Source: Goodfellowiella coeruleoviolacea (lineage in GTDB: Bacteria > Actinomycetota > Actinomycetes > Mycobacteriales > Pseudonocardiaceae). From it: a stretch of DNA of 64,000 nucleotides. Location: positions 1 to 64,000 of the forward strand of contig NZ_JAMTCK010000024.1 in NCBI RefSeq assembly GCF_024171785.1. Direction: 5' to 3'. The translations under genes and the position numbers were made by a program. Position 1 is the first letter of the stretch. Each line of letters opens with the position of its first letter. Under the pieces are notes generated by a model. That model was given only the letters and a program-made list of their open reading frames with translations. It did not search any database and was not told where the DNA came from. Shown in pieces: positions 27,916-36,586 of the stretch.

Positions 27916-29622
27916 ATGAGATTCACCGTTCTTCCCGATCACCCCGCAGCCGCCCGCTCCCTGCCGGACCCGTCCCAGTCGGAGCCGCTGCGCGTGCTGC
28001 GCCATCACTCCGGCCGCCCCTGGATCGTCGGCCAGTGGTCCGACAGCGACATCCTCGCCGTGACAGCGGGGAGGAACAGCGCCGTCTTCCTGGGCGTGAC
28101 CGGGGCCGCGGACGCAGCCGGCACCGGCGACGCGCTGGGGCGCCTGCTCGGCGACGCGCGGACCACGAGTGACCTGGACCGGATCGCCCGATCGCTGCCC
28201 GGCTGCTTCCACTTCGCCGCCTCCCTCGACGGTCTGGTGCGTGTCCAGGGCAGCCTGGCCACGGCGTGCCAGGTCTTCTACGGCCAGGTGCACGGGGTGA
28301 CCGTCGCGGCGGACCGGCCGCAGACCGTGGCCGCGCTGGCCGGCGCCAGCGTCGACGAGGAGGCACTGGCGCTGCGTCTGCTCTCGCCCTACGGGCCGCC
28401 GTGGCCGCTGGCGGACGAATGCCTGTGGCGGGGAGTCACCTCGCTGTCCGTGGGCCACTACCTGGAGCTGGCACCGGACGTGCCGGCCCGCACTCGGCGG
28501 TGGTGGTCGCCGCCGGAACCGGAGTTGTCCCCGGAGGACGGCGCGATCCGCCTGCGGGAGGCACTGTCCGAGGCCGTCGACACCCGCTTGCAGCACGGGA
28601 TCACGGTGAGCGCGGACCTTTCCGGCGGCATGGACTCGACCAGCCTGTGCTACCTCGCGGGACGCGACGGCGCGCCGCTGATCACTGTCCACTACGCACC
28701 GCTTGGTGGCGCCAACGACGACAGCGCCTGGGCCGAGCGATGCGGCCGGGACCTGCCGAACGGCCGACACCTGGTGGTTCCCCCCGAGTCGGCGGACGAG
28801 TGGTACCTGGACTCGCGGGAACTGGCGGAGGCCGACATCGAGGGGCCCTACCCGTTCGACCGCAGCAGGCCAACCGTGGCACACCTCGCCCGCCTCGCCG
28901 CCCACGCCGGCTCCTCCCGGCACCTGGTGGGCATCGGGGCCGACGAGCTGTTTGCGCTCACCCGGCGGCCAGCACGCGCTGAGGTGACCTACGCGGGCTG
29001 GCTCGCGTCCAGTGCTGACCGGCTCTCGATCCCCTGGGCGTGGACCGACCCGATCAGCTGGGAGGTGGCGCCGAAGCTGCCGCCGTGGGCGAGTTCGGAC
29101 GCCGTGCGGACCGTACGCCGACTGCTGCGCGCGGCGGCGGCGACCGTCCAGCCGCTGGCGGAGAATCCGTCGCGCCACGAACTCATCCGGCTGAGCCTGA
29201 TGAACGGGGCCATCGTCCGGCGGATGTCCCGCGTGGGGCAACGCGTCGGCGTGTCGTTCCACGCCCCCTACCTGGACGACCGGGTGCTCGACAGCGTCCT
29301 GGCCACCCGAACACCCGAGGCCGTGCCCGCCGGGCCGGCCAAGCCGCTGCTCGCCGCGGCGCTGCGCGGCAGCACACCGGATGACCTGCTCGCTCGGTCG
29401 ACCAAGGGGCCATCCACACACGAAGGACACGCCGCCCGTCGACGCTGGACCGAGCTGGCCGAGCTGTGCGACGACTCCCGCCTGGCGCGGATGGGCATTG
29501 TGGACGCCTCGGTTCTCCGCGCCGCACTGCGCGAAGAGCCCGACCGCGCTCGCCCGCCCATGCCCCGAGACCCGACGCGCGCCTGCGAGCTGTGGCTGCG
29601 CGCCCTGCCCATGAACGTCTGA
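27916..29622 (+). CDS. Lasso peptide cyclase 1 (asparagine synthetase-like)
   Basis: A 568-residue ATP-dependent macrolactam synthetase that adenylates the Asp9 side chain and closes the ring on the core N-terminus. It has the asparagine synthetase B architecture: a degenerate N-terminal glutaminase-like domain lacking the catalytic Cys2, then the PP-loop SGGMDSTS near residue 236 and LVGIGADELFAL near 336. The C-terminal SFHAPYLDDRVL region and the Lys in STKGPS complete the synthetase core. GAGGG lies before the ATG. It is closely related along its whole length to the next gene. Confidence 0.93.
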   Translation: MRFTVLPDHPAAARSLPDPSQSEPLRVLRHHSGRPWIVGQWSDSDILAVTAGRNSAVFLGVTGAADAAGTGDALGRLLGDARTTSDLDRIARSLPGCFHFAASLDGLVRVQGSLATACQVFYGQVHGVTVAADRPQTVAALAGASVDEEALALRLLSPYGPPWPLADECLWRGVTSLSVGHYLELAPDVPARTRRWWSPPEPELSPEDGAIRLREALSEAVDTRLQHGITVSADLSGGMDSTSLCYLAGRDGAPLITVHYAPLGGANDDSAWAERCGRDLPNGRHLVVPPESADEWYLDSRELAEADIEGPYPFDRSRPTVAHLARLAAHAGSSRHLVGIGADELFALTRRPARAEVTYAGWLASSADRLSIPWAWTDPISWEVAPKLPPWASSDAVRTVRRLLRAAAATVQPLAENPSRHELIRLSLMNGAIVRRMSRVGQRVGVSFHAPYLDDRVLDSVLATRTPEAVPAGPAKPLLAAALRGSTPDDLLARSTKGPSTHEGHAARRRWTELAELCDDSRLARMGIVDASVLRAALREEPDRARPPMPRDPTRACELWLRALPMNV

Positions 29623-29638
29623 CATCGGAGGGATTCCC

Positions 29639-31471
29639 ATGCCTTTTCTGGTGTTGCCGGATCACCCGGCCGGCCCGGCCATCGTCCGGCAGCTGTCGGA
29701 CGCCGCGAACCTGACCGTGTTGCCACACGCGTCGGGGCGACCCTGGGTCGTCGGGCGGTGGCCGGCAGACACCGCGGTGCGGGCCAGCGTGGGCCGCAAC
29801 AGCGTGGTGGTCCTCGGTCGCACCACTGTGGACACCACGGCGCTGACCGCCAGGCTCCGGGACGTGCGCGGTGTCGCCGACCTGGACTCGCTGGCGACTG
29901 GCCTGGCCGGGACCTTCCACCTGATCGCCTCGATCGACGGCGAGGTGCGGTTCCAGGGCAGTCTGTCCACCGCCCGGCACGTCTACCACACTCTCGTGGA
30001 CGGCGTGGCGGTCGCCGCGGACGAGCCGCAGAGCCTGGCCGCGCTGAGCGGAGCCGGCGTCGACGAGGAGGTGGTCGTGCTGCGGCTGATGTCGCTCTGG
30101 CCGCCCGCGCCGCTGGCCGACCGGTGCGCGTGGCGCGGCGTGCGATCCCCTGCCGCAGGCTTCCACCTGGTCCTCCGTCCAGATGGGACCGTCCACAACA
30201 GACGTTGGTGGACGGTCCCAGAACCGGAGGTCCCGCTGTCCGAAGCGGCTTCGGTGGTGCGGGACGCGCTCGTCGCGGGCGTGCTGGCCCGGCAGAGCGG
30301 AGACGGCGGGCTGAGCGCCGACCTGTCCGGGGGGATGGACTCGACCAGCCTGTGCTTTGTCGCGGCCCGCCACGGGGTCCCGCACTTCACCTTCCGGTTT
30401 CAACCGCTGGACCCCGCCAACGATGACGACCGGTGGGCCGGCGAGTGCGAGGCCCGGCTGCCCGACAACGAGCACATCGTCGTCGCGCACGACGACGGCC
30501 CGGACTGGTACGCCGAGTCACCGGCCGCTGCCGCGTGCCGTGAGGGCCCGATGCCCTTCTACCGCAACCGGGCCATGCTCGAGTACGTCGCGAAGCTGGT
30601 CGCCGCTCGGGGCTCCACCACGCACATGCAGGGCCTCAACGGCGACGAGCTGTTCCGCGCGAGCGCGATGTGCCTGCACGCGCTCGCCCGTGCCCAGCCG
30701 CTGGCCGCCCTCGGCCGTGTCCGCGCCACCAGGGCGATGCGACGTTGGACCATCGCGGGCACCGCGCGCTTCCTGTTGTCGAATCCCAGTTATGGCGAGT
30801 GGCTGGCGACCTGTGCCGACCGGTTGACGGTGCCGTGGCCGAAGGGCGTCGCGGAGTTCGAATGGGAGATCGCGCCGAAGATGCCCCCCTGGGCGAGCCG
30901 GGATGCCGTCGAACTGGCCCGCGACCTGCTCAGGACGACCGCGGCCGGGCACCCGCGACCGATGTCGCCACTGGCCGTGCAACACGCGATGGTGCGAATC
31001 ACCCGGGTCAACGGCGAGGCGACTCGGCACATGTCGGTGATCGGGGCAGCGCACGGCGTGTCGTTCGAGTCCCCGTACCTGGACGACCGGGTGTTGACGG
31101 CCGCCCTCTCGGTCCGGCTGGCGGACCGCATCACGACCGGCCGGTACAAGCCGGTCCTCGCGGCCGCCATGCGCGGCATCGCACCCGACAACTTCCTCAA
31201 CAGACAGACCAAGGGCGACTTCAGTGCCGAGCTGTACCGAGGACTGAATCGGCAGCGGCCACGGCTGCTGGAGTTGTGCGAGGACTCGCGCCTGGCCCGG
31301 ATGGGCCTGATCAACGCTGAGGCGCTGCGCGAACTGCTGTTCGGGCTGCACACCGACAGCAGGCCGCTGATGCCGCTCGAAGCGACCCTCGGCTGCGAGT
31401 CCTGGCTCCGCCTGGTTGACGACCAGAGCGGCAAGCCCAGCGGCGCTCACGAAAGGAGCCTGACGCGATGA
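29639..31471 (+). CDS. Lasso peptide cyclase 2 (asparagine synthetase-like)
   Basis: A 610-residue paralogue of cyclase 1, sharing LPDHPA, SGRPWVVGRW, QGSLSTA, VAADEPQ and LADRCAWRGV blocks. PP-loop SGGMDSTS near residue 227, MQGLNGDELFRA near 331, SFESPYLDDRVL and QTKGDF near the C-terminus; no Cys2, as in other lasso cyclases. GGAGGG precedes the ATG, 16 bases after cyclase 1. Tandem duplication is clear, and each enzyme may be matched to one precursor. It overlaps the RRE gene by 4 bases (ATGA). Confidence 0.93.
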   Translation: MPFLVLPDHPAGPAIVRQLSDAANLTVLPHASGRPWVVGRWPADTAVRASVGRNSVVVLGRTTVDTTALTARLRDVRGVADLDSLATGLAGTFHLIASIDGEVRFQGSLSTARHVYHTLVDGVAVAADEPQSLAALSGAGVDEEVVVLRLMSLWPPAPLADRCAWRGVRSPAAGFHLVLRPDGTVHNRRWWTVPEPEVPLSEAASVVRDALVAGVLARQSGDGGLSADLSGGMDSTSLCFVAARHGVPHFTFRFQPLDPANDDDRWAGECEARLPDNEHIVVAHDDGPDWYAESPAAAACREGPMPFYRNRAMLEYVAKLVAARGSTTHMQGLNGDELFRASAMCLHALARAQPLAALGRVRATRAMRRWTIAGTARFLLSNPSYGEWLATCADRLTVPWPKGVAEFEWEIAPKMPPWASRDAVELARDLLRTTAAGHPRPMSPLAVQHAMVRITRVNGEATRHMSVIGAAHGVSFESPYLDDRVLTAALSVRLADRITTGRYKPVLAAAMRGIAPDNFLNRQTKGDFSAELYRGLNRQRPRLLELCEDSRLARMGLINAEALRELLFGLHTDSRPLMPLEATLGCESWLRLVDDQSGKPSGAHERSLTR

Positions 31472-31722
31472 TCTCCCTCGCCGAGCACGTGAAGGTGATC
31501 GACACCGGTGATGGGGCGGTACTGCTCGATGAGCGGGCCAGCCGCTACTGGCAGATCAACGGAACCGGCGCGGCCATCCTCGACCGCCTGCTCGCCGGCG
31601 ACGACCCGGAGTCAGCGGCGGACGCGCTGCGGCAGCGTTTCCCGGACGCCGGCGAACGGATCGGCACCGACATCCGCAACCTGCTCGACGCCCTGCGCGC
31701 GGCGAAACTGGTGACGCCGTGA
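31468..31722 (+). CDS. PqqD-like RiPP recognition element (lasso B1/E protein)
   Basis: An 84-residue RRE protein that binds the precursor leader and hands it to the protease. The PqqD fold pattern is clear: GAVLLDERASRYWQINGTGAAIL then a helical half ending NLLDALRAAKLV. It overlaps the cyclase stop and the next start by 4 bases each, so stoichiometric production is likely. A single RRE serves two precursors here, consistent with both leaders keeping the same Y-P-L-G-F pattern. Confidence 0.93.
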   Translation: MISLAEHVKVIDTGDGAVLLDERASRYWQINGTGAAILDRLLAGDDPESAADALRQRFPDAGERIGTDIRNLLDALRAAKLVTP

Positions 31723-32126
31723 GCGGGCGGGTGACCAACGAGGTCGGCCCCGCCGCCGTGTGGTACCTCCGCCCGGTCGCCTGGTGCGTGGTGGGCGTGG
31801 CGCGGCTGCTGGCCAGGCTGCCGGCCAGGCGCCTGAGGCGCGCGATGGAACTGGCCCGGCGAGGCGCCAGGCCGGCGACGGTGCGGGAGGCGGTGCGCGC
31901 CAGGGACACCGTGGTGGCCTCCAGTGTCCGGTGCAGTGGGCAGTGGTGCTTGCAGCGATCCATCGCGACCGCGCTGCTCTGCCGGTTGCGGGGCAGTTGG
32001 CCGACCTGGCGCACCGGGGTGCGAACCCGGCCCTTCGAGGCGCACGCCTGGGTGGAGGTGGATGGCATCCCGGTCGGTGAGGACCCCGACAACATCAGGT
32101 GGTACCGCGTCGTCATGACGGTGTGA
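31719..32126 (+). CDS. Lasso leader peptidase, transglutaminase-like (B2/B protein)
   Basis: A 135-residue cysteine protease that cuts the leader from the core. Catalytic Cys lies in SGQWCLQRS near residue 73, His in FEAHAWVEV near 108, with an acidic residue following in the VDG..VGE strand, matching the transglutaminase-like superfamily. The start GTG overlaps the RRE stop. It is the last gene of the operon; no ABC exporter or isopeptidase follows, unlike many lasso loci. Confidence 0.92.
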   Translation: MSGRVTNEVGPAAVWYLRPVAWCVVGVARLLARLPARRLRRAMELARRGARPATVREAVRARDTVVASSVRCSGQWCLQRSIATALLCRLRGSWPTWRTGVRTRPFEAHAWVEVDGIPVGEDPDNIRWYRVVMTV

Positions 32127-32644
32127 GGCGGGTGCTTCGGGGCGCCCCGGGCAACCAGTGCTACTTCGCCCAGCCCTACCTCCGCCGCCAGAGACGTCCG
32201 CATCCCGGCCGTGGGCAGCCGCGTCCGCGGCGGCACGTCTGCGGCATCCCCACGGCCTCCTTGGTCGGCCACCAGCGACGCCAACGGGCCCCGTCGTGCC
32301 CAGCAACACCCCCCAACCTCGGTGAACCCCGCAGAACGGCCCTGAGCGGCCAGCAACGGCCGTCAGCCGACCACAAACTGAGAAACCCCTGCACATACCA
32401 CGTTCGTTGCCGATGGTTCAGCGCAGTTCACGCTGGGCCCGGCACATTCCCCGCGCCCATTTCGCTCCTGCTCCTGTGATCACACCGATAGCCTCGGCAC
32501 ACCCCGCTCAGGTTGCTCCCACAGCAAAGCGACCGGAAATTCTGCGCGCATCCACCCTGGCCCGCGCCGAACACCGCGCCGCCGCGCTGACGGCGCCTAC
32601 GCCCAGTACGTGACCGTCCCCGCGGCGCCGACGACGTCCCACGC
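32127..32644. other. 518-bp gap without a gene
   Basis: No frame has recognisable protein character on either strand. A GGGGCGCCCC palindrome lies just after the peptidase stop (about 32137-32146) and might be part of a weak terminator, but no T-tract follows. GC falls towards the right half, near the stop of the AraC-type gene. Confidence 0.5.
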
Positions 32645-33577
32645 TCACGGACCGGTCGTGTCCTCTCCGGCCGCGAACGCGCCCGGGGTGCTGCCGGTGC
32701 GGTCGCGGAAGAAGCGGCCGAAGTTCGCGGGATCGGAGAAGCCGAGATGAGCGGCCACACTCCGGGCCTCCCACCGGGCACCCCCCAGCAAGCGCCGGGC
32801 TTCGAGCAGGCGCCGCTCGTCAATGAGTTCACGCACCCCCTTGCCGGTGGCGTCCCGAGCGGCGCGGCTGAGAGTGCGGACCGAGCAACCGAGCAACTCT
32901 GCGTAGTCCACTGCCCGGTGCAGTTCACGGAAGTGCAACTCCAGGGCGTCCGCGAACCGACCGTAGGTGTCACCACGGCTCCCGCCGGCGGTCGCCGCGC
33001 CCGTGCGAGCGATGCCGGGGGCGTTGGCAAGGCGCAGCAGCAGCGATTCGAGCAGGCTGCGCCGCAGGGCGTGGTGGACATCAAGGGGGCGGCGTCCGAG
33101 CGCCCGGTGTTCGTCGAGGAGCTGGAGTGCCGTCTGTTCGAGCCAGGCGGCGTCGTCGGCGTGCGGGCTCAGCACGGCGGGGGACTCGTGCGCGGTGAGC
33201 GGGGCCAGCAGGCGGGCGGTGCCGGGTGTCAGAACGTGCGGTTCGAACAGGATGAACGGGCCCCGGGCGGTGCCGGGCGGATGCCAGCACTGGGTGTGTC
33301 CTGGTCGCACCCACAGCCACTGGCCGGGGACGACGGTCCGCGTGAGGTGGTCGACGTCGTGCCGCAGCTCGCCCTCGGTGACCCCGATGAGGTAGTGGAA
33401 GGTGGCGCGGCCCGGGCGGGGCGGGTTCCACGGCCAGTCGTCGTGCTCGGCGAAGAAGTCCTCCACAGTGCTCACCTCCAGCCCGTAGGGCGTGCCGACC
33501 GGGGGCTGGAAACCGTACAAGGGGACCTCGGCCGGTCCGGCCTGGCCGCCCTCGGCTGGATGTCGTTTGTCGACCAT
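32645..33577 (-). CDS. AraC-family transcriptional regulator
   Basis: A 310-residue regulator with an N-terminal cupin-type sensing domain (residues 1-190) and a C-terminal double helix-turn-helix. The latter is shown by LLGCSVRTLSRAARDATGKG and SVAAHLGFSDPANFGRFFRDRTGSTPGAF. The DDWPWNPPRPGRATFHYLIG stretch near residue 46 is common in this AraC subgroup. It is divergent from the two YjbR genes, with 132 bases between, and may control them or itself. Confidence 0.9.
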   Translation of the reverse strand: MVDKRHPAEGGQAGPAEVPLYGFQPPVGTPYGLEVSTVEDFFAEHDDWPWNPPRPGRATFHYLIGVTEGELRHDVDHLTRTVVPGQWLWVRPGHTQCWHPPGTARGPFILFEPHVLTPGTARLLAPLTAHESPAVLSPHADDAAWLEQTALQLLDEHRALGRRPLDVHHALRRSLLESLLLRLANAPGIARTGAATAGGSRGDTYGRFADALELHFRELHRAVDYAELLGCSVRTLSRAARDATGKGVRELIDERRLLEARRLLGGARWEARSVAAHLGFSDPANFGRFFRDRTGSTPGAFAAGEDTTGP

Positions 33578-33709
33578 TATGTGTCCGCAGCCTACCGCCC
33601 GTTTTCAGCGGTTCCGGGCGAGGATGAACTGCGCCGCCGCGACCGCGGGCGCACACTCAGGGGTCTTCAGCGCCGCAGCCACCACCACCTCAGGGAGGAC
33701 AACGCCCCC

Positions 33710-34087
33710 ATGTCCCTGCACAGGACCGCCGCAGACTGCGCGCAGGAGCTTCCCGGAGCCCAGCTGGGGCACCCCTTCGGGGACGACTGGGAGGTCTTCA
33801 AGGTGCGAGGAAAGGTGTTCATGCTGATGACCGAGGTCCCCGGGCGTCCCGTCGTGATCCTCAAGGCGGACCCCGGCGAGGCCCTCGCCCTGCGGGCACA
33901 CAACAGCCACATCACCCCCGGCTACCACATGAACAAGAAGCACTGGATCACGCTGGAGGACGGGGACGGCGTGGACGAGTCACTCGTCCGAGAACTCGTC
34001 ACCGAGTCCTACCGGCTCGTCGTCGCTCACCTGCCCAAGGCCGAGCAGCCCGTCGACCCGCACACCTACCCGCGGGCATCCCGGTGA
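33710..34087 (+). CDS. MmcQ/YjbR-family protein 1
   Basis: A 125-residue YjbR-fold protein (ELPGAQLGHPFGDDWEVFKVRGKVFML; YHMNKKHWITL). The family adopts a CyaY-like fold with a double-stranded DNA-binding surface, but its cellular task is not settled. ATG at 33710 follows GGGAGGA. The stop overlaps the GTG of the next, homologous gene, so the two form a coupled tandem pair. Confidence 0.85.
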   Translation: MSLHRTAADCAQELPGAQLGHPFGDDWEVFKVRGKVFMLMTEVPGRPVVILKADPGEALALRAHNSHITPGYHMNKKHWITLEDGDGVDESLVRELVTESYRLVVAHLPKAEQPVDPHTYPRASR

Positions 34088-34452
34088 GCACGGCCGGCGA
34101 CCGGCTCCAGGACACCGCCCGCAAGGCGGCCCTCGCCCTGCCCGACGTCAGCCACGGACGCCCCTTCACCCCCCAACTCGACGTGTACAAGGTCGCGGGC
34201 AAGGTGTTCCTCGTCGTCACCGACGACCCGGACGAGCAGATCATCACCGTCAAGTGCGAACCCGAACACGCCCGTGCCCACACGCACGCCCACGCCTCGA
34301 TCACACCGGGCCGCTACTTCGACAAACGCCACTGGATCACGCTCGGGCCGGGACCCGGCATCACCGAGCGGCTGATCACCGACGTGGTCGAGGACTCCTA
34401 CGACCTGGCCGTCGAACGGTTGCCGCGCCGCGATCGCCCCGGCCGCCGATGA
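34084..34452 (+). CDS. MmcQ/YjbR-family protein 2
   Basis: A 122-residue paralogue of the preceding gene (DVSHGRPFTPQLDVYKVAGKVFLV; GRYFDKRHWITL). Both share the VYKV.GKVF and KxHWITL cores, so this is a tandem duplication; identity looks only moderate. Translation is coupled through a GTGA overlap. Function unknown. Confidence 0.83.
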   Translation: MSTAGDRLQDTARKAALALPDVSHGRPFTPQLDVYKVAGKVFLVVTDDPDEQIITVKCEPEHARAHTHAHASITPGRYFDKRHWITLGPGPGITERLITDVVEDSYDLAVERLPRRDRPGRR

Positions 34453-34560
34453 GCACCCCAGGCGCAGGGTCGCCGCGAGGGCGAGTTCGTGTGTGCGGAT
34501 CCAGGCGTCCCAGTCCTTGGTGAGGAAGAAATAGCCGCGCAGCGCGGGTACGCCAACCGC
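34453..34560 (-). pseudogene. Fragment of an unidentified protein gene
   Basis: On the minus strand about 35 codons read coherently (ALRGYFFLTKDWDAWIR followed by THELALAATLRLG), with no start, and the frame ends where plus-strand coding character begins. I do not recognise the family. It looks like one piece of a mosaic junction between truncated genes. Confidence 0.3.
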
Positions 34561-34628
34561 CAGCGTCGGACGTCCAAGCGCAAGTCCGCGAGCTGGATCA
34601 GACCGGTGAAGACATCCCGCGCCAGTTC

Positions 34629-34949
34629 GTGGGCAGCGGGCAGCACAGCCGGGCAGGTCTCGACTTCGGGCGGTGGTCTGCGGACGCGAAGACGGGCAGG
34701 CACACGTGGTATGCCCACACCAGCACCGAGATCGTGGTCGTCGGCGCTGACTCGGACCCGCAGCGCTACGCCGTCGCGGCGGCGCGGCTGTGCGACCACG
34801 CGGTGTCCTGGGACGGACGGACCAGCTACCCCGCGCCGGTTCACCTGGCGGCGTTGATGGACCGCAACCACCCCGAGTACCGGCGGACCGTCGACTGGGA
34901 CGACGAAACGGAGTACGAGGAAACCGCCGAGACAGCACCCGAGCAGTAG
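34629..34949 (+). CDS. Hypothetical protein, probably 5'-truncated
   Basis: A 106-residue frame with consistent protein character (GRHTWYAHTSTEIVVVGADSD; AAARLCDHAVSWDGRTSYP) and an acidic C-terminus. The frame is open back to 34524 with plausible sequence (DVQAQVRELDQTGEDIPRQF) but no good start, so the N-terminus is likely lost at the junction with the opposite-strand fragment. No family recognised. Confidence 0.5.
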   Translation: MGSGQHSRAGLDFGRWSADAKTGRHTWYAHTSTEIVVVGADSDPQRYAVAAARLCDHAVSWDGRTSYPAPVHLAALMDRNHPEYRRTVDWDDETEYEETAETAPEQ

Positions 34950-35143
34950 CGGCAGGCGACCGCGCCGCCGTCGCGACAGATCCCACGCGAGGAGGCGAAA
35001 CACCTTGTCACCTCGGTGGCGCATTCCGGTGTTGCGCACCGGATGGCAATGGCGGATGCGCGCCGACAATCTCGTCGGAGCACGTGACCGAGAAGTCGCG
35101 ACCCCAGTACCATCGCTGCGCGAAAGCACTAGGGTGCTTCTCC

Positions 35144-36586
35144 GTGTCCAACAACCAGATGCCCAGTGCCAGCGGCGTCAGGATCGCCGGCGACGATTAC
35201 CAGTGGCTCCACGCGTGGCGTATGTGCATGGAGGTCCTGCACGAAGACATCACCAGGAATACCACCAACCCGGCGATCGCGGTCGGCGTCGAGGAGGCGG
35301 GGGTTGGGAATGGCGACGACGTGGTCCTTTACCGGCTACGGCCTCCGAACGCGTACATGCAGGTGAAGTACGCCGTCGACAACCGGACGGCAGTAAACAT
35401 CGCCTACCTCGACGAGCAGGGCATCCTCCGCAAGATGGTCGCAACACACGGTGAGTTGACCGCCGACGGCACGCCTGTGGAAATGCGGCTTGTCACCAAC
35501 CGCACCATCGATCCTAACGATGTGCTGCTGCGAGACCGCGACGGACGCGACGGCAGGCTGCTACCGCGTGCGGCACAGGGCGGCGCCCAGTCAGACCGGG
35601 GCAAGGCGCGGTCTGACTGGGCGGCGAAAGCCGGAACCAACGAGGACGCCCTGATGGCCTTTCTCGAACAGTTTCACCTGGACGTTTCCTACGATCTTGA
35701 TCGACTCCGCAAGGACGTCAGCCTGCTCATGACAGCGAACGGTCTCCGCTCCGACGGAGTAGCGGTCAAACTCGGTGCGGACTGGATATCCCAGCAAGTC
35801 ATCGCAGGTCACCGTCGGCTCAGCAGTAAGGACATCAAGGAGGTGGTCGCTGCCTTGAACCTGCAGGCCGGATCGCCGTGGACGACCGTTTCCGTCGCGA
35901 CCATCAGGCGCGACCAGGTTGCCCACGAGGCGGCGGTCGCTGTTGACTGGGTTGACCGCATAGGCGGTGAGACGGATTGGACGCGCGTTGCGCCCAATCC
36001 GCCTGCCACCTGGGCCGATCTCGCTGCCGATGTCCGAGCCATTCCCAGCCAACTGGGCGGCAACAAGCGCATTCTCGTCAGCGGACACATGAGGCAGGCC
36101 ACCGGGTTCCTGATCGGATCCGAACTGCGCCGGGTGCTGGGCTACGAGGTTGGGATCCACCAGGGCGACCAACTCTGGACCAGCGAAGAGCGGACGAACC
36201 ACTACGCGCTCACGGTCACAGAAACCGCGTTGCAAGCCGGTTCTGACACCGCGCTCATCGTCAACGTTGCCGCTGATGCCGCCAAGGACGCCATCGAGTG
36301 GATCAGGAAAACTGGCATACCGGTCGACAAGATCGTCACAGCTACACCAGAGACCGGTGCAGAACCGAAATCGGTTCCCACTCCGAGCGCCGCGAACAGC
36401 CTCGCCGTCGCCATCCGGCAACTCGCTCGGCGATACCCGCGCACAGGACACCTGCACCTCTTCTTGATCGGCCCACTCGGCCTCGCGGTCCTTCTCGGGC
36501 ACCACTGGAACCGAGTTACCACTACGCAGGTCTACGAACACCTCGGCGGTGCCGAATACGTTCACGCCTTTACCGTTGACGCGTGA
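35144..36586 (+). CDS. Nuclease-SAVED fusion protein (Cap4-like), no CD-NTase beside it
   Basis: A 480-residue protein with an N-terminal restriction-endonuclease-like half and a C-terminal SAVED domain. The nuclease half has RIAGDDYQWLHAW near residue 13 and a PD-(D/E)xK-type series: Glu50/51, Asp58/59 and Q73-V-K75. The SAVED half runs from about residue 270; its last strand-helix unit reads HLHLFLIGPLGLAVLLGHHW near 445. In CBASS defence, Cap4 SAVED domains bind cyclic oligonucleotides made by a CD-NTase and switch on DNA cleavage. No CD-NTase or ubiquitin-like partner is found nearby. GTG at 35144 is chosen because AGGG lies 9 bases upstream. Confidence 0.85.
   Translation: MSNNQMPSASGVRIAGDDYQWLHAWRMCMEVLHEDITRNTTNPAIAVGVEEAGVGNGDDVVLYRLRPPNAYMQVKYAVDNRTAVNIAYLDEQGILRKMVATHGELTADGTPVEMRLVTNRTIDPNDVLLRDRDGRDGRLLPRAAQGGAQSDRGKARSDWAAKAGTNEDALMAFLEQFHLDVSYDLDRLRKDVSLLMTANGLRSDGVAVKLGADWISQQVIAGHRRLSSKDIKEVVAALNLQAGSPWTTVSVATIRRDQVAHEAAVAVDWVDRIGGETDWTRVAPNPPATWADLAADVRAIPSQLGGNKRILVSGHMRQATGFLIGSELRRVLGYEVGIHQGDQLWTSEERTNHYALTVTETALQAGSDTALIVNVAADAAKDAIEWIRKTGIPVDKIVTATPETGAEPKSVPTPSAANSLAVAIRQLARRYPRTGHLHLFLIGPLGLAVLLGHHWNRVTTTQVYEHLGGAEYVHAFTVDA

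Noticed and set aside
32127-32160. Terminator after the lasso peptidase built on GGGGCGCCCC
   Set aside because: The palindrome has no loop and no T-tract; an imperfect stem only.
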